This document shows, one piece after another, positions 58,401 through 64,000 of a DNA stretch of 64,000 bases. How positions within the stretch are numbered: the first letter of the stretch is position 1; every line of letters starts with the position of its first letter. This stretch comes from Thermococcus profundus. Its GTDB lineage: Archaea; Methanobacteriota_B; Thermococci; Thermococcales; Thermococcaceae. The notes under the pieces are model-generated. The model searched no databases. It worked only from the letters and a program-made list of their open reading frames with translations, and was not told the origin of the DNA. The stretch is taken from positions 558,001 to 622,000 of the forward strand of contig NZ_CP014862.1 of NCBI RefSeq assembly GCF_002214585.1, given 5' to 3'. The translations under genes and the position numbers were made by a program.

Positions 58401-60719
58401 ATGAGGGCTTATCATTTTCACGTTCAGGGAATCGTTCAGGCGGTCGGGTTTCGGCCGTTCGTCTATCGGATAGCCCACGAGCACAACCTTCGGGGCTACG
58501 TGAAGAACCTCGGCGATGCAGGCGTTGAGATAGTCGTTGAGGGGAGAGAGGAAGACATCGAGGCCTTCGTCGAAGACCTCCATAGAAAGAAGCCCCCATT
58601 GGCGAGGATTGACAGGATTGAGAAGAATGAGATTCCACCCCAGGGATTCGACCGCTTCTACATCGAGAAGAGCTCCAAGGGTGGAACGGGAGGGGACTCG
58701 ATAATCCCGCCTGACATAGCGATCTGCGACGACTGCCTGAGGGAGCTCTTTGACCCGACCAACAAGCGGTACATGTATCCCTTTATCGTCTGCACGAATT
58801 GCGGGCCAAGGTTCACGATAATAGAGGATCTCCCCTACGACAGGGAAAACACCACGATGAAGGAGTTCCCGATGTGCGACTTCTGCCGGAGCGAATACGA
58901 GGATCCGCTCGACAGGCGCTACCATGCTGAACCAACGGCCTGTCCCGTCTGCGGCCCTTCCTACAGACTCTACACCAATGACGGGCAGGAGATATACGGC
59001 GACCCGCTCAGGAAGGCGGCCGAGCTGATTGACAGGGGCTACATCGTGGCAATCAAGGGGATCGGCGGAATACACCTGGCTTGCGATGCAACAAACGAGG
59101 AGTCCGTTGCCGAGCTGAGGAGGAGAACCTTCAGGCCACAGAAGCCCTTTGCTATAATGGCCAAAGACCTCGAGACCATCAAAAGCTTCGCCTACGTCAG
59201 TAAAGAAGAAGAGGAGGAGCTGACCTCCTACAGGCGACCGATACTAACGCTCCGCAAGAGGGAACCCTTCCCGCTCCCGGAGAACCTCGCGCCGGGCCTC
59301 CATACCATCGGAGTCATGCTCCCCTACGCTGGAACCCACTACATTCTCTTCCACTGGAGCAGGAGCAAGGTCTACGTCATGACGTCAGCCAACTACCCTG
59401 GGATGCCGATGGTTAAGGACAACGATAGGGCCTTCCAGGAGCTTAAGGAGATGGCAGACTACCTGCTCCTCCACAATAGGAAGATACTGAACCGCGCCGA
59501 CGACAGCGTGATAAGGTTCGTCGACGGAAAGAGAGCCGTGATAAGGCGCTCCCGCGGTTTCGTGCCCCTCCCGATAGAGATACCCTTCGAGTACAACGGC
59601 TTAGCCGTTGGGGCTGAGCTCATGAACGCCTTCGGTGTGGCAAAGAACAGGAAGGTCTACCCGAGCCAGTACATAGGCAACACTGGGAAGGTCGAAGTCC
59701 TAGAGTTCATGAGAAATGCCATAGCCCACTTCAGGAAGATTCTGAGGGTTAAGAGCCTCGACCTAATCGTAGCCGACCTCCACCCGACATACAACACAAC
59801 TAAGCTTGCGATGGAAATGGCGAACGAGCTGGACGTTGAGCTTCTCCAGGTTCAGCACCATTACTCTCACATAGCGAGCGTTATGGCGGAGAGGAACCTA
59901 GATTCGGTCATCGGGATAGCGCTCGACGGCGTTGGCTACGGAACCGATGGGAACACGTGGGGTGGCGAAGTCTTGTACTTGGGCTACGAGGACGTCGAAA
60001 GATTAGCCCACATTGATTACTATCCCCTCCCTGGAGGAGATTTGGCGAGTTACTACCCTCTGAGGGCCCTTATGGGGATACTGAGCAAAGTTTACCCGAT
60101 TGACGAGCTTGAAGGGATAATAGGGCGTTGCTGTCCGAAGGCCGTCGATAGCCTCAAGTACGGAAGGGTAGAGTTCAACGTGGTTTTAAACCAGCTTGCC
60201 AAGGGGATAAACACCGCATACGCCTCGTCAACTGGAAGGGTCCTCGATGCAATAGCCGTTCTCCTCAACGTCGCATATAGGAGGCACTACGAGGGAGAGC
60301 CGGCTATGAAGCTCGAGAGCTTCGCCTTCAAGGGCAAGAACGACCTGAAGTTTGAGGTTCCAGTTGAAGGAGAGCTGATAAAGGGCGAGGAGCTGTTTGA
60401 GGAGATTCTTGAGGTGGTTGAGAGGGCCCCACCAGCGGACATAGCTTATTCCTCCCACCTCGCCCTCGCGAGGGCCTTCGCCCAAACAGCAGTGGAGAAG
60501 GCGAGGGAGTTCGGGGTGAGGAACGTGGCTTTAAGCGGTGGCGTAGCCTACAACGAGCTGATAACCAAGACAATAAGGAAGGTCGTGGAGGCGAACGGGC
60601 TTAACTTCCACGTGACAACCGAGGTTCCGAGGGGCGACAACGGGATAAACGTCGGCCAGGCCTTCCTCGGGGGTCTTTACCTAGAGGGATACCTGAAGAA
60701 GGAGGATCTGATGCTGTGA
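58401..60719 (+). CDS. hypF: Carbamoyltransferase HypF
   Basis: Makes the thiocarbamate that supplies the cyanide ligands of the hydrogenase iron. The 772-residue protein has an acylphosphatase domain (GIVQAVGFRPFVYRIAHEHN), two zinc fingers (ICDDCLRELF...CTNCG and CDFCRSE...CPVCG), a YrdC-like domain (IVAIKGIGGIHLACDATNEE, RRRTFRPQKPFAIM), and a Kae1-like domain (VQHHYSHIASVMAE, IALDGVGYGTDG, SGGVAYNELITKTI). The ATG at 58401 follows GGTGGGAGG. A TATA-like CCTATAAAGCC near 58359 gives it its own transcript. Confidence 0.96.
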   Translation: MRAYHFHVQGIVQAVGFRPFVYRIAHEHNLRGYVKNLGDAGVEIVVEGREEDIEAFVEDLHRKKPPLARIDRIEKNEIPPQGFDRFYIEKSSKGGTGGDSIIPPDIAICDDCLRELFDPTNKRYMYPFIVCTNCGPRFTIIEDLPYDRENTTMKEFPMCDFCRSEYEDPLDRRYHAEPTACPVCGPSYRLYTNDGQEIYGDPLRKAAELIDRGYIVAIKGIGGIHLACDATNEESVAELRRRTFRPQKPFAIMAKDLETIKSFAYVSKEEEEELTSYRRPILTLRKREPFPLPENLAPGLHTIGVMLPYAGTHYILFHWSRSKVYVMTSANYPGMPMVKDNDRAFQELKEMADYLLLHNRKILNRADDSVIRFVDGKRAVIRRSRGFVPLPIEIPFEYNGLAVGAELMNAFGVAKNRKVYPSQYIGNTGKVEVLEFMRNAIAHFRKILRVKSLDLIVADLHPTYNTTKLAMEMANELDVELLQVQHHYSHIASVMAERNLDSVIGIALDGVGYGTDGNTWGGEVLYLGYEDVERLAHIDYYPLPGGDLASYYPLRALMGILSKVYPIDELEGIIGRCCPKAVDSLKYGRVEFNVVLNQLAKGINTAYASSTGRVLDAIAVLLNVAYRRHYEGEPAMKLESFAFKGKNDLKFEVPVEGELIKGEELFEEILEVVERAPPADIAYSSHLALARAFAQTAVEKAREFGVRNVALSGGVAYNELITKTIRKVVEANGLNFHVTTEVPRGDNGINVGQAFLGGLYLEGYLKKEDLML

Positions 60720-60723
60720 GAAA

Positions 60724-60732
60724 GGATATAAG
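60724..60732 (+). promoter_or_regulatory. TATA element of the MNT-HEPN pair
   Basis: AAAGGATATAAGCAG lies directly after the hypF stop and about 40 bases before the ATG at 60767. It overlaps the longer in-frame reading of the nucleotidyltransferase, supporting the shorter start. Confidence 0.5.
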
Positions 60733-60766
60733 CAGTGGAGACTTAGAAGTTTGGGGGAGAGCGCGA

Positions 60767-61093
60767 ATGCCGATCCTAGAGAGGAATGAGCTCGAAGGAA
60801 TACTCAGGGAGGTGAAGGCAAAGCTCCAAGAGATTCTTGGGGAAAACCTAGTTGAGGTTATCCTCTTCGGCTCCTATGCGAGGGGGGAAGCTGAAGAGTG
60901 GAGCGACGTGGATGTTCTCGTCGTTGTGAGGCAGTGGCCAACGCTTGAGGAGCTCGACAGAATGGCAGAGGCGACTAACAAATATGCCATCGAAAAAGGA
61001 GTGGTGATAGCGCTCATACCCTACGTCGAGAAATCGGAGATGAGCTCGGACCCACTAATACTTAACGTGATGAGGGAGGGCATAAGGGTATGA
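60767..61093 (+). CDS. Minimal nucleotidyltransferase (MNT) antitoxin
   Basis: A 108-residue MNT of the DNA polymerase beta superfamily: VILFGSYARGEAEEWSDVDV with LVVV after it, the GSxxxGxxxxxSDxD catalytic motif intact. In MNT-HEPN pairs this protein inactivates the HEPN RNase by nucleotide transfer. The ATG at 60767 follows GGGGGAGA. It overlaps the HEPN gene by four bases. It is inserted between hypF and hypE, with its own TATA element. Confidence 0.88.
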   Translation: MPILERNELEGILREVKAKLQEILGENLVEVILFGSYARGEAEEWSDVDVLVVVRQWPTLEELDRMAEATNKYAIEKGVVIALIPYVEKSEMSSDPLILNVMREGIRV

Positions 61094-61481
61094 TCAATTA
61101 TCCTGCCATAATACACAAGGCCGAGGAAAGCCTGGAAGCGGCCAAGGCTCTTCTAGAAAAAGGGGCCTATGAATTCGCTGTTTCCAGGGCGTATTACACG
61201 ATGTTCTACTGCGCAGAGGCCATCTTATTAACAAAAGGCATCTCGGTTTCGAAACACTCTGCCGTCATAGCACTCCTCGGGAAGGAGCTCGTGAAAACTG
61301 GGGAAATCCCATATAAGTTCTTCACCTATCTGAGGCTGGCCTTCCAACTTAGACCGGTGGCAGATTACTCCTTTGAGACCCACCTGTCGGAAAAGACGCC
61401 AGCGCCCAAATCAAAAGGGCAAAGGAGTTTTTGGACTTCACGCGCTCATACCTGAGGGAGAAAGGCCTGATAGGTGATTGA
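61090..61481 (+). pseudogene. HEPN-domain toxin, frameshifted near its end
   Basis: The frame starts at 61090 (overlap with MNT) and reads ALLEKGAYEFAVSRAYYTMF, SKHSAVIALLGKELVKTG, LRLAFQLRPVADYSFETHLS: a HEPN helical bundle with the late RxxxDY-like motif in place of the classic RxxxxHxY. Near 61392, in an A-run, one base is missing; the other frame continues DASAQIKRAKEFLDFTRSYL to a stop at 61481, just before hypE. With the shift the last helix would be lost. It may be inactive, or the base may be a sequence error. Confidence 0.78.
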
Positions 61482-61482
61482 G

Positions 61483-62499
61483 ATGGGTGAAAAAATAAAG
61501 CTCGAACACGGAGCCGGCGGAGAGATAATGGAGGAGCTTTTGAGGGACGTTATCCTCAAAACTCTGACGCTGAAGTCAGCCGGCGGAATAGGGTTGGATG
61601 CACTAGACGACGGTGCCACAATACCATTCGGGGACAAGCACATGGTATTCACCATAGACGGGCACACGGTAAGGCCCCTCTTCTTCCCCGGCGGGGACAT
61701 AGGTCGCCTAGCGGTCAGCGGGACGGTGAACGATCTGGCCGTTATGGGAGCTGAGCCGATAGCTCTCGCCAACTCGATGATAATCGGCGAGGGCCTCGGC
61801 ATGGAGATACTGAAGAGGGTTCTCAAGTCGATGGACGAGACGGCAAGGGAAGTCCCGGTTCCAATAGTCACGGGCGACACCAAGGTCGTTGAAGATAAGA
61901 TTGAGATGTTCGTGGTAACAGCCGGAATAGGAATCGCGGAACACCCGGTGAGCGACGCCGGGGCGAAGGTCGGTGACGTTGTGTTGGTCAGCGGGACGAT
62001 AGGCGACCACGGCATAGCGCTGATGAGCCACAGGGAGGGCATAGCCTTCGAGACCGAGCTGAAGAGCGACGTCGCACCGATATGGGACGTTGTTAAGGCC
62101 GTTGCCGACTCAATCGGCTGGGAGAAGGTCCACGCGATGAAGGACCCGACGAGGGCCGGTCTGAGCAATGCGCTCAACGAGATCGCCCGTAAGAGCAACG
62201 TCGGAATCCTCGTAAGGGAAGCTGACATCCCGATAAGGCCTGAGGTGAGAGCGGCGAGCGAGATGCTCGGTATAAGCCCCTACGATGTCGCCAACGAGGG
62301 CAAGGTGGTTATGGTCGTCGCGAGGGAGTACGCGGAAGAAGCTCTTGAAGCCATGAGAAAGACCGAAAAGGGCAGGAACGCGGCAATAATCGGCGAGGTG
62401 ATAGACGACTACCGCGGCAAGGTTCTGCTCGAGACGGGAATAGGTGGAAAAAGGTTCATGGAACCCCCGGAGGGAGACCCCGTTCCGAGGATATGCTGA
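61483..62499 (+). CDS. hypE: Hydrogenase maturation protein HypE
   Basis: Dehydrates the S-carboxamide on its C-terminal cysteine to thiocyanate for HypC/D. The 338-residue PurM-like protein has LEHGAGGEIMEELLRD near the start, DDGATIPFGDKHMVFTIDGH, GVNDLAVMGAEP-like VNDLAVMGAEPIALANSMII, and the essential C-terminal PVPRIC. The ATG at 61483 follows AGGTGATTG and begins one base after the corrected HEPN stop; so hypE may be read from the hypF or MNT-HEPN transcript. Confidence 0.97.
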   Translation: MGEKIKLEHGAGGEIMEELLRDVILKTLTLKSAGGIGLDALDDGATIPFGDKHMVFTIDGHTVRPLFFPGGDIGRLAVSGTVNDLAVMGAEPIALANSMIIGEGLGMEILKRVLKSMDETAREVPVPIVTGDTKVVEDKIEMFVVTAGIGIAEHPVSDAGAKVGDVVLVSGTIGDHGIALMSHREGIAFETELKSDVAPIWDVVKAVADSIGWEKVHAMKDPTRAGLSNALNEIARKSNVGILVREADIPIRPEVRAASEMLGISPYDVANEGKVVMVVAREYAEEALEAMRKTEKGRNAAIIGEVIDDYRGKVLLETGIGGKRFMEPPEGDPVPRIC

Positions 62500-62503
62500 T
62501 CCC

Positions 62504-63670
62504 TCACTTTTCTTCCCTTGAGAACAGCCTCCAGAAGGAGACCATCGAGGCGCCGTAGAGAATACCCGTTACGAGGAACGGGATCGTGAGAGAGCGGTCG
62601 AAGATTAAGCCGCCGACGTACTGGCCAATTCCAAAGGTGGCCGTCCAGGAGAGGTTTCTCAATGCTAAGGCAGTTGAGCGCTCCTCGGTGGAGAAGAAGC
62701 GCATCATGAATGCGTCCCATATTGGGTTCACTATGTTCATGAGGATCGTCCTCACGATGTAAACTAGGGCCGCCAACGGAAAGGTCGGCAGGAAGGGCAT
62801 TCCTGCTATCAGGACTGTTGCGCTGCCGTTGAAGCCAACTATGGTCTTAACGCTCCCGAGCTTATCTGCTAAAGCCGGAAGGAGGAAGGTGCCGAGGCCC
62901 ATTATGAACTGCTGAATCGCGAAGAGGCCGCCTATGCTCTCCAAGCTGGTGCCGAACTTCCTGTTGAACCACAGACCCATGTATGGAATCGTTACACCGG
63001 CCCCGAGGCCTATTAATGCACTGGGAAGCGAGAATTTGAGAATCTTGATCACAGTCTCGCGCTCAAATTTTATCTGCCGTCCCTTCCTGTCAAGTATCGG
63101 ATGTACAAGGGAGATAACAGCCAGTTGGAGGAAGATAAAGCCTACCGATACCATCAGCGTATCCCTGTACGGGTTCTCGCCGTCCAGGACTCCTGGGAGG
63201 AAACCTCCAAGGAAGGTTCCAAAGGCGGCTCCGAAGGTTCCCATAGCTGAGTTGAGGGAAAAGAGGTAGTGTCTGTTCTCATCTCTCGCCTCCTCGCTGA
63301 GGAGGGACATTAAGGCGGGCCCCTCGAGAGCCATGCCCACGCCGAGGAGCACGGATGCAATGGCCAGGAATAGAAATTCCGGTAAGAATACCTGGATGAG
63401 TCTTCCCGAGGCGAAGAATGTAAGGGCGAGGATTATGCTCCTCTTGTAGCCGATCTTCACCGAGAGCGGGCCTGTAAAAAGAAGGAGAACCGCCTGGGCT
63501 ATCGTGGAGAGTGAGAAGAGCACGCCCATGTTCGTATAATCCATACCGAGGGACTTGAAGTAGAACGGGACTATGAACCAGGCTATATTGCCCCCTAACC
63601 AGCCGAAGAAGGAGTACAAAACCACTAGATAGGCGTCGCGGCTGAACCCTGCGTATCTGCTCAGCGGCAT
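62504..63670 (-). CDS. MFS transporter
   Basis: A 388-residue carrier with twelve hydrophobic segments; the loop between spans 2 and 3 reads GPLSVKIGYKRS, the MFS G-x-x-x-D/R-x-G-x-[RK]-[RK] pattern in relaxed form. The ATG at 63670 lies about 25 bases after a TATA box (63691-63702), so the mRNA is nearly leaderless; the longer in-frame piece overlaps that promoter and is not translated. It converges on hypE, with 4 bases between stops. Substrate is unknown. Confidence 0.87.
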   Translation of the reverse strand: MPLSRYAGFSRDAYLVVLYSFFGWLGGNIAWFIVPFYFKSLGMDYTNMGVLFSLSTIAQAVLLLFTGPLSVKIGYKRSIILALTFFASGRLIQVFLPEFLFLAIASVLLGVGMALEGPALMSLLSEEARDENRHYLFSLNSAMGTFGAAFGTFLGGFLPGVLDGENPYRDTLMVSVGFIFLQLAVISLVHPILDRKGRQIKFERETVIKILKFSLPSALIGLGAGVTIPYMGLWFNRKFGTSLESIGGLFAIQQFIMGLGTFLLPALADKLGSVKTIVGFNGSATVLIAGMPFLPTFPLAALVYIVRTILMNIVNPIWDAFMMRFFSTEERSTALALRNLSWTATFGIGQYVGGLIFDRSLTIPFLVTGILYGASMVSFWRLFSREEK

Positions 63671-63690
63671 GGGGAAAGCTCTGAACTTCC

Positions 63691-63702
63691 GTTTATAAAT
63701 TT
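63691..63702 (-). promoter_or_regulatory. TATA element of the MFS gene
   Basis: Minus strand CGACAAATTTATAAACGG, centred about 27 bases before the ATG, as expected for a leaderless archaeal mRNA. Confidence 0.6.
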
Positions 63703-63833
63703 GTCGAAACGATGAGATACAAATAGCACCCATGAGCTATTTTTGGAATGGCTGCCAGTTGGTTTCGTAGAGTGTGTCTCTGGGCTTGAAGGCACTTTTT
63801 ATAGGGGGAGCCCCAAAGTAGGGCGGTGGTATC

Positions 63834-64000
63834 ATGGCAATCATGGGGCTGTGGCACGGCACGTACAGGGGAGAAAGGTTGCCTAAGGAGAGATGAAGGG
63901 AGCGAGACCCACTTCTTACTCGTGACGATGTGGGATTCCATCAAGAAGTTCGCGGGTGAGAATCCAGAGTTGGCGAAGTACTGCCAGGAAGACGACGAGT
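63834..64000 (+). pseudogene. Monooxygenase-like (ABM) protein, damaged and cut by the window edge
   Basis: From the ATG at 63834 (site GGTGG) the frame reads AIMGLWHGTYRGERLPKER and stops at once. In another frame the text THFLLVTMWDSIKKFAGENP then ELAKYCQEDDE follows, the core strand and helix of antibiotic-biosynthesis-monooxygenase (ABM) superfamily proteins. Around 50 codons that should link the pieces are missing, so an internal deletion with frameshift is the simplest reading. A TATA box lies at about 63795 (CTTTTTATAGG). The end is beyond the window. Confidence 0.6.

Overview
The window is a piece of a Thermococcales (Thermococcus-like) archaeal chromosome. Evidence: an archaeal histone; tRNAs with encoded CCA; TATA/BRE-type promoters with strong GGAGGTG/GGTGA ribosome sites; an AMP phosphorylase of the type III RuBisCO nucleotide pathway; di-myo-inositol-phosphate synthesis genes; a tungsten aldehyde oxidoreductase; a Mrp/MinD-type HypB; and dense, largely intronless genes of moderately high GC. 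No rRNA, CRISPR array or intact insertion sequence was seen.

Layout. 0-8.6 kb: B12/radical SAM enzyme (cut by the window edge), histone, about 600 bp of repeat-bearing noncoding DNA, tRNA-Val/tRNA-Ala, AMP phosphorylase, RNase J, prenyl diphosphate synthase, then an M20 peptidase and a methyltransferase that are both frameshifted. 8.7-10.3 kb: an AT-rich orphan gene with its own palindrome-bearing promoter, probably acquired. 10.3-19.1 kb: leuS, a secreted helical protein, prolidase, a PAP2 phosphatase, two tRNAs, an aminotransferase with small membrane genes, and KEOPS subunit Cgi121. 19.2-21.9 kb: a CdrS-like ribbon-helix-helix protein with FtsZ, then ParA with a small partner (cell division and segregation). 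21.9-27.4 kb: ribL-PUA-pyrF-DUF4443 operon, DIP synthesis pair, dph6. 27.5-33.4 kb: amino-acid permease with USP domains, a VapBC45-like toxin-antitoxin pair, and a large lipoprotein.

33.5-54.3 kb is a redox, metal and sulfur region: OsmC; an old-yellow-enzyme flavoprotein with a small partner and an MFS carrier; a tungsten oxidoreductase with a 4x[4Fe-4S] subunit; an ABC exporter; an ACR3-like carrier with a USP; the debris of a second ACR3-like carrier beside an IS605-like end; two TSUP and one TDT anion exporters with regulators; two NifX-like proteins; a radical SAM/SPASM enzyme; SufBC; a dicluster ferredoxin; and a CDF metal exporter. 54.4-62.5 kb is the NiFe-hydrogenase maturation cluster hypA-hypB-hycI, hypC-hypD, hypF-(MNT-HEPN)-hypE with mobA embedded; the HEPN gene is frameshifted. 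The window ends with an MFS gene and a damaged monooxygenase-like gene.

The most interesting signals are the orphan AT-rich gene; two paralogous small proteins in different redox/transport operons; near-perfect palindromes at the sufC, tungsten-oxidoreductase, osmC and cdrS-ftsZ promoters; and the toxin-antitoxin pair inside the hyp cluster. All functional names come from motif reading, not from database searches.
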